Assembly: GCA_030054195.1 (NCBI GenBank)
Contig: JASGCJ010000011.1
Span: forward strand, 1 to 41,510
Origin: Minisyncoccota bacterium
GTDB lineage: Bacteria; Verrucomicrobiota; Verrucomicrobiia; Methylacidiphilales; Verrucolacustridaceae
Length of the DNA stretch: 41,510 nucleotides
Direction of reading: 5' to 3'
Numbering within the stretch: position 1 is the first letter of the stretch; each line of letters opens with the position of its first letter. Of this stretch, positions 15,714 to 25,830 are shown piece by piece. Below the pieces are notes generated by a model, which did not search any database, was not told the origin of the DNA, and saw only the letters and a program-made list of their open reading frames with translations. The position numbers and the translations under genes were made by a program.

Positions 15714-16754
15714 ATGTTGAGTAAGCTTTTCCCTTTTCTAGAGAACGACATGGGTGTGGACCTTGGCACGGCCAACACACTGGTTTACGTGCGTGGTAAG
15801 GGGGTGGTCTTGCGTGAGCCATCGGTTGTGGCGATGGATCAAGCCTCGAGGCGTGTTTTGGCGGTGGGTGACGAGGCGAAGCGTATGTTGGGCAGAACCC
15901 CAGGCTCTATTATTGCGGTTCGTCCATTGAAAGATGGTGTTATCAGTGATTTCGAGGTTACAGAGGCAATGTTGAAGTGCTTTATTGAAAAGGCCTCCAA
16001 GTCGCAAAATCGCTGGAGACCTAGACCCCGACTTGTGATTGCAGTCCCCTCAGGAATTACGGAAGTGGAGCGTCGGGCTGTGTGTGAATCAGCAGCTCAC
16101 GCGGGTGCAAGAAGCGTGCGATTGATCGAGGAGCCTTTGGCTGCAGCGATTGGGGTGGGTCTTCCTGTACAGGACGCTTCGGGAAATATGATTATTGATA
16201 TAGGGGGTGGAACCACCGAGATGGCGATCATTTCTTTGGGGGGAATTGTTTTTAGTCGCAGCGTGAGAGTCGCAGGAGACGAGTTGGATGAGGCAATTAT
16301 GAATTACCTCAAGAGAGCCTATAATTTGATGATCGGGGAAAGAACTGCTGAGGATATCAAGGTGAAGATCGGTTCTGTGTATCCCATGGAAAAAGAGATT
16401 TCGATGGAGGTGCGAGGGCGGGATTTAGTGGCAGGTCTTCCTAAAACCCTAACGATTACTTCACAAGAGGTTCGGGAGGCTCTGCTTGAGCCCGTACAGA
16501 TCATTCTGGAGAGCGTGAGGTTGACCTTAGAGAGATGTCCTCCTGAGCTGTCGAGCGACCTGGTGGAGCGAGGAGTTGTGCTGGCCGGAGGCGGAGCGTT
16601 GCTGAGAGGATTTGATCGGCTTTTGACTGAGGAAACGGGGCTGCCCATCCATGTGGCAGAGGACCCGCTGAGCGCAGTTGTGGAGGGCACAGGAAAGGTG
16701 CTCGATGAACTGGAGTTTTTAACGAAACTAACGACTTCGGATGGACGCGGGTAA
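15714..16754 (+). CDS. mreB: Rod shape-determining actin homologue MreB
   Basis: MreB polymerises under the inner membrane and directs lateral wall synthesis. The 346-residue protein shows the actin-type nucleotide motifs: phosphate-1 [11 protein letters not shown] (about 14-24), phosphate-2 [10 protein letters not shown] (about 160) and the adenosine motif GGGALLRGF, plus [12 protein letters not shown] 15714 gives the usual [19 protein letters not shown] start with an amphipathic hydrophobic N-terminus. A frame from TTG 15663 adds 17 atypical residues. It heads the rod-shape operon that continues without a clear break to 27500. Confidence 0.97.
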   Translation: MLSKLFPFLENDMGVDLGTANTLVYVRGKGVVLREPSVVAMDQASRRVLAVGDEAKRMLGRTPGSIIAVRPLKDGVISDFEVTEAMLKCFIEKASKSQNRWRPRPRLVIAVPSGITEVERRAVCESAAHAGARSVRLIEEPLAAAIGVGLPVQDASGNMIIDIGGGTTEMAIISLGGIVFSRSVRVAGDELDEAIMNYLKRAYNLMIGERTAEDIKVKIGSVYPMEKEISMEVRGRDLVAGLPKTLTITSQEVREALLEPVQIILESVRLTLERCPPELSSDLVERGVVLAGGGALLRGFDRLLTEETGLPIHVAEDPLSAVVEGTGKVLDELEFLTKLTTSDGRG

Positions 16755-16791
16755 CCGCTTCTTGAAGAAATTGTTTCGCAAAAAATAAAAA

Positions 16792-17634
16792 ATGTCGCGG
16801 AAGTGGGTTTGGATCGGGGGAGGCCTCGCCGTTTTGGCGGGGGGTGCGGTTATCTTTTTCGCGCCTGTGACTTCCCGTAACACGGAGAAAGTAACGATCG
16901 AAACGATCTCGCCCCTGGCGAGGACGTGGAGCGAGTTCAAAATTCGCATCGAAGATTTTAGGCAAAGCCTTCGACGGGCAGATGCGCTGGACGAAGAAAA
17001 TCGCAATCTACGAGCTGAGAACGTTCGCTTACAAACCGAAATTCGCCAGGTGGATTATCTAAGGACGGAGAACGATCGGTTCCGGGAAATGTTGGCCTTC
17101 CGCGACAAGCAGTCGTATCGGTTGTTAGCCTGCCGCGTCGTAGAGCGGGATTCATCGAATTGGTGGAATTCGGTACTGGTAGATCGTGGATGGAATGACG
17201 ACCCCAACTTAGCTCAGGACCAACCTGTGGTGACGCCTCGTGGGGTGATTGGAAAAACAGGAACCGTGGGAAGAACCACGACACGCGTGATGTTGATTTC
17301 CGATGAGAACTGCAAGGTGAGTGTTTTGACGGAAAGCACAAAAGCACAAGGAATTCTTCTTGGGAATACGCCACTGAATGGGGGAACGCCTGTCTGTAAA
17401 ATGACATTCGTCACCCGAGAATCCAAATTTGAGATTGGGGAAAGAGTTTTAACAACAGGTTTGGGAGGAACCTTTCCTCCGAATCTTTTGGTTGGAACGG
17501 TGAGTGAGGCGCCTCCGCTAACGGCTGAAAAAAACTCCGGTTTATATCGGGAGGGAAGTGTGACCCCTGCGGCGGATTTAAATGATTTGAGGGAGATGTT
17601 TATTTTGACAGGTGGAGCGCCTGCCAAGAAATGA
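16792..17634 (+). CDS. mreC: Rod shape-determining protein MreC
   Basis: MreC is the periplasmic scaffold of the elongasome that activates PBP2. The 280-residue protein has an N-terminal membrane segment (about 8-25), a coiled coil with LDEENRNLRAENVRLQTEIRQ (about 62-100) and the double beta-barrel domain with VVTPRGVIGKTGTVG and VMLISDENCKVSVL. The length is normal. It begins 37 bases after mreB in an A-rich spacer with no strong Shine-Dalgarno sequence. Its stop overlaps the mreD start as ATGA. Confidence 0.95.
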   Translation: MSRKWVWIGGGLAVLAGGAVIFFAPVTSRNTEKVTIETISPLARTWSEFKIRIEDFRQSLRRADALDEENRNLRAENVRLQTEIRQVDYLRTENDRFREMLAFRDKQSYRLLACRVVERDSSNWWNSVLVDRGWNDDPNLAQDQPVVTPRGVIGKTGTVGRTTTRVMLISDENCKVSVLTESTKAQGILLGNTPLNGGTPVCKMTFVTRESKFEIGERVLTTGLGGTFPPNLLVGTVSEAPPLTAEKNSGLYREGSVTPAADLNDLREMFILTGGAPAKK

Positions 17635-18143
17635 ACACTCTTTTTGGAAGATTGATTGGGCTGGCCTTCGGGGTATGGCTCATTCGAGCTGCAGGACCTG
17701 ATTGGCATGGGGTGGGAGCGCTTGGAACGAACCTTCTTGCGGCCGTGGTCGTGCAGGCTGGGCTGCTTCTTTCGGTTCCTGCGCTGTGTGTCTGGGTTTT
17801 TACGGTGGGGTTGTTTTGGGACTTTGCGACGTTTTCCCCCTTGGGGCATCACGCGTTGGTGATGGGCGTGACGGCAACCTTGGTTCGTACACAGAGGGGT
17901 TGGTGGGTGGGGGCCTCGTGGGGGGAGCAAGCCGTCGGTGCGATTTTGGCTGGAGTAGGTTTTTTTGCGTGGGACCGATTTTTGCACTGTTGGGAATTTC
18001 GCGAATGGGCTTGGCCTTTCTCCCTTAGCGTGGCCTTGGTGCTTGCTGGAATCCTCAACGGGCTTGTTTCCGTGCCTCTTGGGCTTTGGCTCAACTCACG
18101 CGCAGAAAAGGTGCGAGTGCGCGTCGCGGGAAGGAGGCGGTGA
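17631..18143 (+). CDS. mreD: Rod shape-determining protein MreD
   Basis: A 170-residue integral membrane protein with about five hydrophobic segments, as expected for MreD, the membrane partner of MreC. Sequence signals in this family are weak; the call rests on topology, size and the position between mreC and mrdA. The start overlaps mreC (ATGA) and the stop overlaps the PBP2 start (TGATG), so it is translationally coupled on both sides. Confidence 0.85.
   Translation: MNTLFGRLIGLAFGVWLIRAAGPDWHGVGALGTNLLAAVVVQAGLLLSVPALCVWVFTVGLFWDFATFSPLGHHALVMGVTATLVRTQRGWWVGASWGEQAVGAILAGVGFFAWDRFLHCWEFREWAWPFSLSVALVLAGILNGLVSVPLGLWLNSRAEKVRVRVAGRRR
18132..18137 (+). promoter_or_regulatory. Shine-Dalgarno AGGAGG deciding the mrdA start
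   Basis: A perfect AGGAGG lies five bases before ATG 18143, inside the mreD 3' end. This decides against the in-frame TTG 18086, which would overlap mreD by 58 bases. Confidence 0.8.
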
Positions 18144-20332
18144 TGCTTTTGGCGCGACCTCAAGCAAACGTACCCAAACGGATGGGGGCGGCGATGGTTG
18201 TTGTTGCCTTGGCGGCGCTTATTCTTCTACAGAGGCTTTTTGTCGTCCAAGTGGTGGAGGGACAAAAACATGCCCAGACGCTGATTCAGCAAACCACCAT
18301 TCCGATTTTGTTATCCCCACCCCGAGGATTGGTGCTGGACCGGAACGGGTTGCCCCTGGCTGAAAATCGTGCGCGATATGATGTGGATTTATATGTCAGG
18401 GAGTTAACAGGAAATTATGCAAGAGCGCATCGGGGCAGGTTGCCCATGACATCGGTCGAGGTGGGGGTGGGAGAAAAGAGAAGAAAACAGAAGCAAGTGG
18501 ACATTGCGAAAATCGTGGATGAGACCTCTACGGAGCCGTTAAGAAGTTTGGGCATTGTGCCTAACTATGAGGTGGATGAGCTCAGAAAACATAATCAGCA
18601 AAGGCCCAATACGCCGTTTCAGTTGGCCACTCAGATCGATTTTGCGACGTTGTCACGAATGGCGGAAAGAGATCCTCGAATTCCCGGGGTGCAAGAAGCG
18701 GCCCGGCCCGTCCGCTGGTACCCATACGGGGCTCTGGCCTCCCATATCATGGGGTTTGTCGGAGCTCCTGAGGAACAAACCTTGGAGACCTTTCAGCCTG
18801 AGGTAATTGGCAAGGAAGGCATCGAAAAAGGTTTCGAGGCGGATCTGGAGGGTGTTCCTGGCGGAAAGATCCTGAAGAAAAATAATTTAGGGTTTATTAT
18901 GGAAGAGCAGGGATATCAGGCTCCTGTTCCGGGTCACAATGTGTATCTGACCCTAGATGCTAGGGTGCAGACGATTGTGGAGGAGGTAATGAGGCGTGTG
19001 GGTCGAGGTGCGTGTGTCGTGATGGATCCAAACACGGGCGATATTTTGGCGATGTGTTCCGTGCCGAATTTCGACCCCAACAGCTTTGTGCCAGGGGGGA
19101 CGGGCAAATCTACAGATTGGAAACAGTTGATGACGGCAGAGACGAAGCCGATGTTGAATCGGGCGTTAGGAGCCTATGCGCCTGGATCTACTTTCAAGAC
19201 CTTGACGGCACTGGCGGCTCTGGAGAATCCTGCGGCGAAGTTTACCCCGCAAACAATCATTCATAGCCCCGGATCGATTGAGATGGCCGGGAGGACATGG
19301 CATGACTGGAATCCAGATGGGCAGGGGAGCATTGCCTTGAAGCGTGGGTTGGCAATGTCGTGCAACACGTTCTTTTATCAGTTGGGCGTGCGAACGGGGA
19401 TTGAGTCCATGAGTGAGATGGGAAGGCGAATTGGGTTTGGGCAAAAACTTCTCCTGCGTTCGGATGGGGAATCGGTGTTGGCGGGAGAGGATCCTGGAAC
19501 GATGCCAGGGCGGGAGTGGATGGAGAATCGAATGGCTCAAAGAAAAAAATCGTACAAAACGAAAATCGAGACTTGGGTGGCGGAGGGAAAGAAAACGCCG
19601 CGTCCCGCTCCTCCAGCTGTAGAGCGTTGGAGTGATGGACATACGGCCAACACTTCGATTGGGCAGGGATATGTGCGGGTGACTCCATTGCAAATGGCCG
19701 TGATGCTCTCTGCGGTTGCAAACGGAGGCACGGTTTATCAACCACGGTTGGTTCAAGGAGTGGGTAGAACGACGGAAAAGGGAACGAAGGCGACGAAGGA
19801 GTATCCTGTAGCTGTGAAGAGGGGTGATCTGGGCGTGAAAGCTGAAAATCTGGCTGCGGTGAAAGAGGGGTTGCGTGCGGTGGTAACAGAGGGAACGGGA
19901 AAAAATGCAGCCGTGAAAGACATCGAGGTGGCGGGAAAGACGGGCTCGGCGCAATTCGTGACAACGATTGGAGGAAGTACGGTGAAGGACACCCGAACTT
20001 GGTTCACCGGCTTTGCGCCGGTAAAAGATCCTAAGTATGTGGTTATCGTTATTGTCGAAGGTGGAGTTTCCGGGGGTTCGACTTGTGCCCCGTTGGCGTC
20101 CGAAATACTTTTTAAACTTTTTGAAATGGAAAAGGGAGTGCCTCCTCAGTTGGTGTACCAAGCTCCTGTGACAGGTCACTTTCACGGGGTAACGGCATCG
20201 GACGGATCTTATACTCCGGGCGGAGGGCCGCAGGCTGATGGGGATGGCGATAACGGGGGAATCGGAGGATTCTTTAACTGGTTGGACGAGGGGTTTGGCG
20301 GTGGAGCAAGCAGGGGATTACGACGCCGATGA
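18143..20332 (+). CDS. mrdA: Penicillin-binding protein 2 (peptidoglycan D,D-transpeptidase)
   Basis: PBP2 crosslinks new peptidoglycan during elongation, working with RodA. The 729-residue protein has a short cytoplasmic tail, a membrane anchor (about 15-35), the dimerisation domain (PPRGLVLDRNGLPLAENR) and a transpeptidase domain with the active-site STFK, the SCN motif in SCNTFFYQLG and KTGSAQ. Compared with E. coli PBP2 there are two Lys-rich insertions: one near residues 85-130 of the N-terminal part, and one of about 33 residues between the TMPGREW segment and the SIGQGYVRVTPLQM segment. A Gly-rich C-terminal tail follows. The start is fixed by AGGAGG. The stop overlaps rodA as ATGA. 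Confidence 0.96.
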   Translation: MLLARPQANVPKRMGAAMVVVALAALILLQRLFVVQVVEGQKHAQTLIQQTTIPILLSPPRGLVLDRNGLPLAENRARYDVDLYVRELTGNYARAHRGRLPMTSVEVGVGEKRRKQKQVDIAKIVDETSTEPLRSLGIVPNYEVDELRKHNQQRPNTPFQLATQIDFATLSRMAERDPRIPGVQEAARPVRWYPYGALASHIMGFVGAPEEQTLETFQPEVIGKEGIEKGFEADLEGVPGGKILKKNNLGFIMEEQGYQAPVPGHNVYLTLDARVQTIVEEVMRRVGRGACVVMDPNTGDILAMCSVPNFDPNSFVPGGTGKSTDWKQLMTAETKPMLNRALGAYAPGSTFKTLTALAALENPAAKFTPQTIIHSPGSIEMAGRTWHDWNPDGQGSIALKRGLAMSCNTFFYQLGVRTGIESMSEMGRRIGFGQKLLLRSDGESVLAGEDPGTMPGREWMENRMAQRKKSYKTKIETWVAEGKKTPRPAPPAVERWSDGHTANTSIGQGYVRVTPLQMAVMLSAVANGGTVYQPRLVQGVGRTTEKGTKATKEYPVAVKRGDLGVKAENLAAVKEGLRAVVTEGTGKNAAVKDIEVAGKTGSAQFVTTIGGSTVKDTRTWFTGFAPVKDPKYVVIVIVEGGVSGGSTCAPLASEILFKLFEMEKGVPPQLVYQAPVTGHFHGVTASDGSYTPGGGPQADGDGDNGGIGGFFNWLDEGFGGGASRGLRRR

Positions 20333-21462
20333 AAGCCAAAAGAGCTTGGAGGGGGATGCACTGGCCCAGTCTATTTCTGATGCTGGGGCTCTGCATGTTT
20401 GGCGTGATGGTCATTTATAGCGCCACGCACACGAGTGAAGCGGCCGACTTGCGCAATGCGGCCATCCAGCAAGCGGCATGGGTTGGGTTAGGGCTCATCT
20501 GCTTTTTCGTTTTTGCCATGGCGGATTATCATCGGTGGGTAGATCAGGGATGGTTCTGGTTTGGAGGCGGGTTACTGTTGCTTTTGCTTGTGCTGGTTTT
20601 TGGGAGGGAAGTGAATGGAGCGAAAAGCTGGATCCGGGTTGGGCCTGTTGGATTCCAACCTGCCGAAGTGATGAAACTGGCGTTTTTAGCTGGGGCCTGT
20701 GCTCTGATGGTGAGCATGAGGGAGCGAATTGAGAAATTTAGCACTGTTTTAGCCTTGGTGGGATTGGCGCTTATTCCGGTTTTTCTCATTTTGAGGCAAC
20801 CGGATTTGGGATCGGCTGCTGTTTTTTTGCCGATGTGTTTTGGGTTGCTCTTTGTGGGAGGAACACGATTGCGGTATCTCTTGGTGCCAGCGGGGTTGGG
20901 CTTGGCAGCGGCGTGTGCGATCTATTTTTATGTGGGGCACCTCAATAAGGAGCTGCCTTTTCTTAAGACGTATCAAAACAACCGAATCCGAACATTTTTC
21001 GACCCGAATTTGGATCCCCTAGGCGCAGGCTGGACGATACGGCAATCTATCATCGCGATTGGTTCAGGGGGTTTGACGGGGAAGGGATATTTGCATGGAG
21101 ATCAAAACCTGTATGGATTTTTGCCCAAGAATATCGCGTATAATGACTTTATCTTTTCCGTTTTAGGTGAGGAGTGGGGCTTTATGGGGGGTGCGGCTCT
21201 CATTTTGGGTCAGGCGGGTCTGCTTTTGTGCGTTGCTTGGATCGGATGGAGGGCGCCTGATTTTACGGGAAGGCTGCTGGCTGGGGGAGTTCTGGGAATG
21301 CTTTTCACACATTTTTTCATCAACGTGGGAATGACAATCAAGGTGGTACCCATCACCGGCATTCCCCTGCCCTTTGTCAGTTACGGAGGAACCTTCCTGG
21401 CCGTTTGTATGGCCGCGATGGGGTTGGTGCAAAGTGTATGGCGACAACGGCACTTGGGCTGA
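20329..21462 (+). CDS. rodA: Rod-shape peptidoglycan glycosyltransferase RodA
   Basis: RodA polymerises lipid II into glycan strands in complex with PBP2. The 377-residue SEDS protein has about ten membrane segments and the family landmarks: the RQPDLGSA loop (the conserved Asp region), the extracellular GKGYLHGDQN...LPKNIAYNDFIFSVLGEEWGF segment and the final GIPLPFVSYGG. The length is normal. It is coupled to mrdA by ATGA. Confidence 0.96.
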   Translation: MKAKRAWRGMHWPSLFLMLGLCMFGVMVIYSATHTSEAADLRNAAIQQAAWVGLGLICFFVFAMADYHRWVDQGWFWFGGGLLLLLLVLVFGREVNGAKSWIRVGPVGFQPAEVMKLAFLAGACALMVSMRERIEKFSTVLALVGLALIPVFLILRQPDLGSAAVFLPMCFGLLFVGGTRLRYLLVPAGLGLAAACAIYFYVGHLNKELPFLKTYQNNRIRTFFDPNLDPLGAGWTIRQSIIAIGSGGLTGKGYLHGDQNLYGFLPKNIAYNDFIFSVLGEEWGFMGGAALILGQAGLLLCVAWIGWRAPDFTGRLLAGGVLGMLFTHFFINVGMTIKVVPITGIPLPFVSYGGTFLAVCMAAMGLVQSVWRQRHLG

Positions 21463-21496
21463 GCTCAAGACCTATGTCGCAAGAAAGGTAAATCAT

Positions 21497-23068
21497 ATGA
21501 TATTGGAAACGATCAAACGAATCTTGGGAATGAAAAAAAGGGAGGAGCGGCGTAGTCTGCTCCTTTCCGTTGAACCTCTCGAAAAGCGGGTGGCTTTGCT
21601 GGAGGGAGGGGTGGTGGAGGAGTTCTCGATTGAGCGGGATGGAGACCGAAGCATCTCAGGAAGCATTTATAAGGCGCGAGTCCACAATGTGGAGCCGTCT
21701 TTAAAGGCTCTCTTTGTCGATATCGGTTTAGAAAAAAATGGCTTTCTGCACTTCTGGGACGCAGTGCCGGCGGCTATGGATGAGCAGATCGAGGCGGTGG
21801 AACGAAAGGGTGGGCGTGGTCGGCAACCACGAATTACAAGCAACGATATTCCGCGTTTGTATCCTCCGGGTGCGGAGGTGATTGTTCAGGTCAATAAAGG
21901 ACCGATTGGGACAAAGGGGGCGCGGGTAACCACGAACCTAAGCCTGCCTGGTCGCTACCTCGTTTTAATGCCGTTTGGTGAAATGAGTGGAGTATCTAGA
22001 AAAATTGAAGATCCAGAGGAGCGGAAGCGGTTGAGGAAAATCCTGCAGGAACTGGATGTGCCTGAAGGAATGGGGGTGATTTTGCGAACCAATGGAGAAG
22101 GACTTCAGGCCCGGTATTTTGTCCGGGATTTAGCTCTCCTGCTGGAGCAGTGGCGCAAGGTAGAGGAGGGAATGAAGACAAAAACGGCTCCTGCCGTACT
22201 CTTGGAGGAACCCGATCTGGTTGAGAGATCTGTGCGGGATTTCCTGACGGAGGAGGTAGATGAGGTTTTGGTGGACAACGAGGACGCCGAGAAGCGGGTC
22301 AAGGATCTGGTGGGAGCCATATCGAAGAGATCTTTGCGCAAGGTGAAGAGGCATCTTGCTGCGGAACCTCTTTTCGAGGCTTTTGGTGTAAATCGGCAAA
22401 TCGAGAGCGCCCTGCGAAGACAAGTTTGGCTGAAATCGGGTGCCTCACTGGTCATTGATGAAACAGAGGCTTTGGTCTCGATCGATGTGAATACGGGAAA
22501 GTCGCGCGGAGGAAAGGATCACGACGACACGATCCGTCGAACGAATTTGGAAGCAGCGGAGGAGATCGCGAGACAACTACGACTTCGAAATCTCGGTGGA
22601 ATTATCGTGATCGACTTTATCGACATGCGAGCCCGTCGGGATCAGATGGCTGTCTACGAGAAGTTTAAGGATTGTTTGCGGAGAGATCGTGCCAGGACTC
22701 ACACCTTGCCGATCTCCCCTTTGGGGCTGCTTGAGATGACGCGGCAACGGGTTCAGGAAAGCATTCGAAAAGCGGTTTATATGGAGTGCCCGGCATGCAG
22801 AGGCAAAGGCATGGTGAAGTCCTTTGAAACGATGAGCGTTGAGATTCAGCGCGAGATCAGTCGAGTGTTACGGACACACCCGAACGTTCATGAGATCAAA
22901 GTCTTGGTGCATCCTGGAGTGTTGCATCGGTTACGGACGGAGGATGATGAGCTTTTGATGCAACTTCAGCGCCGGTGCTCGGGAGCGTTTAGCTTTAAGA
23001 CGGATCCAACTGCTAATGTCGAGGACTTCAAAATTCTCGATTCGGCTACGGATCAACCTCTGGAATAA
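21497..23068 (+). CDS. rng: Ribonuclease G/E family endoribonuclease
   Basis: RNase G/E cuts AU-rich single-stranded RNA and matures rRNA. The 523-residue protein has an embedded S1 domain (about 40-130, with GSIYKARVHNVEPSLKALFVDIG), the catalytic DNase-I-like region with SIDVNTGKSRGG and FIDMRA (metal-binding Asp residues), and the zinc-link motif CPACRGKG (about 433-440). There is no long C-terminal degradosome scaffold, so it is closer to RNase G than E. coli RNase E. ATG 21497 has AAAGGT eight bases upstream; an upstream frame from 21374 overlaps rodA and lacks family character. It follows rodA as rng follows the mre genes in E. coli. Confidence 0.93.
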   Translation: MILETIKRILGMKKREERRSLLLSVEPLEKRVALLEGGVVEEFSIERDGDRSISGSIYKARVHNVEPSLKALFVDIGLEKNGFLHFWDAVPAAMDEQIEAVERKGGRGRQPRITSNDIPRLYPPGAEVIVQVNKGPIGTKGARVTTNLSLPGRYLVLMPFGEMSGVSRKIEDPEERKRLRKILQELDVPEGMGVILRTNGEGLQARYFVRDLALLLEQWRKVEEGMKTKTAPAVLLEEPDLVERSVRDFLTEEVDEVLVDNEDAEKRVKDLVGAISKRSLRKVKRHLAAEPLFEAFGVNRQIESALRRQVWLKSGASLVIDETEALVSIDVNTGKSRGGKDHDDTIRRTNLEAAEEIARQLRLRNLGGIIVIDFIDMRARRDQMAVYEKFKDCLRRDRARTHTLPISPLGLLEMTRQRVQESIRKAVYMECPACRGKGMVKSFETMSVEIQREISRVLRTHPNVHEIKVLVHPGVLHRLRTEDDELLMQLQRRCSGAFSFKTDPTANVEDFKILDSATDQPLE

Positions 23069-25830
23069 TGGAGGATCTGGCTTCTCGGTCCTTGGAGGGC
23101 AAACCCCCAAATATCGGTGGGGACGAGGATAAGGTTCCAGCCCGTATCCGTGCCGCTTTGGAGGGGATTCAAGAAGATAAGCCAGAGGAGTTAAGGAAGG
23201 CGGTACGGGAACTTCTTGATAAGGAGTCTGCTCATTGGATGGAGCAGGTGCGAGGAGGTGGAAACGGGTTGAGCGTCGCGCATCAACGATCCAACTTTTT
23301 TTCCATCCTTCTTTGTGAGTTGTGGAAGCGGGCGGGCGGAGCCAAGGCAGGCGAAACGCTTGTGATGGGGGCAGTGGGTGGATTTGGGCGGGGGGAAATG
23401 AGCCCAGCCAGTGATTTGGACCTAGTATTTATTCGAGATGGGTCGCAAGCGGAGGTGGCAGAGGAGGTGGTGAAAAAAGTCCTTTATGTGCTGTGGGATT
23501 TGGGATGCAAAGTGGGGCACGCCTGTAGAACCATTTCGGAGAGTATCGAGCGTTCGGAATCGGAGCCCATGATCAAGACGGCACTTTTGGATGCTCGTTA
23601 TTTAGCAGGCTCCACTCTGCTTTGGGAAAAGTTTCAATCGGAATACAAAAAAAGAAGTTTGGAGCGTGAGGTAGAAAGGTATCTCTCGTGGCGGTTGGAA
23701 AATCAGCAGTCACGTCACAGCAAAGAAGGAGGGACCGTTTTTGTCCAAGAGCCGAACTTAAAGTCTGGGGTGGGAGGGCTAAGAGATTTTCATAATTTAC
23801 GTTGGGTAGGCAAGGTATGTGGAGAGGGTGAAAGCCTGGACAAGCTGGTCCAAAGAGGTTGGCTGGGGGAAGAGGAGGCGCGACAAGTGAATCACGCCTT
23901 TGCATTTCTTATGATGGTTCGTGAGTGGCTTCACCATGGGCAGGGTGGCCCGGGGGATGTTCTCACGTTACGAAGACAGGGTGAGTTGGCCGAGGCGATG
24001 GGGTATCCTCAGCCGAATATATTACGCAAGAGCGAAGCCTTGATGCGTGAAGTCTATGGGCAGATGCGGATCCTGCATTTGCTGTGCAATTCGACAGCGA
24101 CTCGACTTTGCCAGCAGCGCCTAGGCAAACCACGCGGGTTTTGGGGTTTTTTTGGTGGATGGAAGGGGGCACGGCGTGCGACGGACGGATTTGTCTTGGT
24201 TGGGGCTGAGTTGGAGGCCGAACATCCGAGAATCTTTATTGAAGAACCAGCGCGATTCATCCGGATGTTTCGAATTATGCAGGATCAAGGATCAGTCCCC
24301 GGGGCAGAGTTAAAGGCACTGGTTCGGGCTAATTATGGGCTCCTTACAGATGACTGGGTGAAGCAAAAAGAAACTCAAGAGACGTTCCTGCACATTCTGA
24401 GACAGAAAGGCAAAGTGGGGCGCATTTTGCGGTTGATGCATGAGAGTGAAATCTTAGGGCGTATTCTGCCTGAATTTGCTCCTTTGACCTGCTTGGTTCA
24501 GCACGAATTCTTTCACCGGTACACAGCAGATGAGCACACTCTGGGGTGTTTGGATCAGTTGGATGCAATGGTGGGGTCGAAGGAGCCCGATTTACGAAAA
24601 TACGCTGAGTTGTATGCGAAAGTGGAGGTTCCTGAAATCTTGGCTTTGGCCGTTCTCCTGCACGATACGGGAAAAGCTGAGTTAACGAGACACCATGAGG
24701 AGGTGGGTGCCGCAAACGCGGCAATAGTTGCGAAAAGGTTCGGTTTTTGGGGTAGAGAGCTTCGGCAAATGACCTTTTTGGTGGATCATCACATGACGCT
24801 GGGAGTGTTTGCTCGCAAGAATCTTGAGGAGCCTGAAACGATCCGTGAATTAGCCAGAATTGTTGAAGATCAGGAGAGGCTCGATTTGCTCATGCTAATC
24901 TCTGCCGCCGATGTCCGTGCCGTGGCAGGAAAAAACAACTGGTCCAGTTGGCGGGAGTTGCTGGTGTGGGATCTTTACCAGAAAACGAAAAATATGCTGA
25001 CTGGAGAGGAGGAATTCTTGCGTGGTGAGGAGAGGAAGCAGGCGGAGCGCAGGCAGGAGGTTCGGGAAGTATTGGCGCGGGAATTTACGGAGGATGAGGC
25101 GAGTGAGCATTTAGAAAGAATGGGTAAAGAGTATTTGCGAGTTTGTCCGGCTGAACTTGTCGGAAGGCATCTTGAAGCGGTGCATGAGTTTCTTGAAAAG
25201 AGGGTATCAGGTGCGGATGCACTGGTGCCCTTGGTAAAGTGGCTAGATCAACCGGAGGAAGGGCATACTGAGGTGATTGTGGTGACTTGGAATCGAGAGA
25301 GGCTTTTTAGCAAAATTGCGGGTAGTTTTGCCGTGGCGGGGCTCAATATTCTCAGTGCGAGTATTTTTACGCGTACGGACGACGTGGTGGTTGACACATT
25401 TCGCGTGTGCAACGAGAGGATGGAGGTCGTGACGCATCCAGTGGATCGTGCAGCTTTTGAAAAAACATTAACGGAGGCTTTAGGGGAAACAGAGGACCAT
25501 TTGATGGAGCGAATTGCGGAGGTGGGGCCGACCCTTTGGCAGAAGTCGGTTGGAGAGGCGGAATTTCCTGCCAGTTTGCGGGTTGATCAAGCCAGTGAGC
25601 CAGGTCGGACCTTGCTGCATGTGGAAGCTCCAGATCGAGTTGGGCTCTTACACTCGCTAACGAGAGTCATTGCAGATGAAGGAATGCAGATTTCTGGTGC
25701 GCGAATCACGACAGAGAAGGGTGCGGCTTTGGATACTTTTGTGATTGAGGATAGGACTGGAGGGGCAATCACGGCGGAAGATCTGCTGGGTCGGCTTGTG
25801 CAAAGCCTTAAAAAGGTAGTTAGCCCGTGA
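23068..25830 (+). CDS. glnD: Bifunctional [protein-PII] uridylyltransferase/uridylyl-removing enzyme
   Basis: GlnD senses glutamine and adds or removes UMP on PII proteins, the top of the nitrogen control cascade. The 920-residue protein shows the nucleotidyltransferase motif GGFGRGE...SDLDLVF (about 104-120), a GlnD-type helical region, an HD domain with LLHDTGK (about 530) and DHHMTLG, and two C-terminal ACT domains (about 732-800 and 848-918). All four parts appear intact. Its ATG overlaps the rng stop as TAATG and its stop overlaps the histidine kinase start as ATGA. No glnB/glnK or amtB gene is in the window. Confidence 0.95.
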   Translation: MEDLASRSLEGKPPNIGGDEDKVPARIRAALEGIQEDKPEELRKAVRELLDKESAHWMEQVRGGGNGLSVAHQRSNFFSILLCELWKRAGGAKAGETLVMGAVGGFGRGEMSPASDLDLVFIRDGSQAEVAEEVVKKVLYVLWDLGCKVGHACRTISESIERSESEPMIKTALLDARYLAGSTLLWEKFQSEYKKRSLEREVERYLSWRLENQQSRHSKEGGTVFVQEPNLKSGVGGLRDFHNLRWVGKVCGEGESLDKLVQRGWLGEEEARQVNHAFAFLMMVREWLHHGQGGPGDVLTLRRQGELAEAMGYPQPNILRKSEALMREVYGQMRILHLLCNSTATRLCQQRLGKPRGFWGFFGGWKGARRATDGFVLVGAELEAEHPRIFIEEPARFIRMFRIMQDQGSVPGAELKALVRANYGLLTDDWVKQKETQETFLHILRQKGKVGRILRLMHESEILGRILPEFAPLTCLVQHEFFHRYTADEHTLGCLDQLDAMVGSKEPDLRKYAELYAKVEVPEILALAVLLHDTGKAELTRHHEEVGAANAAIVAKRFGFWGRELRQMTFLVDHHMTLGVFARKNLEEPETIRELARIVEDQERLDLLMLISAADVRAVAGKNNWSSWRELLVWDLYQKTKNMLTGEEEFLRGEERKQAERRQEVREVLAREFTEDEASEHLERMGKEYLRVCPAELVGRHLEAVHEFLEKRVSGADALVPLVKWLDQPEEGHTEVIVVTWNRERLFSKIAGSFAVAGLNILSASIFTRTDDVVVDTFRVCNERMEVVTHPVDRAAFEKTLTEALGETEDHLMERIAEVGPTLWQKSVGEAEFPASLRVDQASEPGRTLLHVEAPDRVGLLHSLTRVIADEGMQISGARITTEKGAALDTFVIEDRTGGAITAEDLLGRLVQSLKKVVSP

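Noticed and set aside
19166-20185. Minus-strand 339-codon frame opposite mrdA
   Set aside because: The His/Arg/Ser-rich product has no domain pattern, and the transpeptidase motifs on the other strand are clear.
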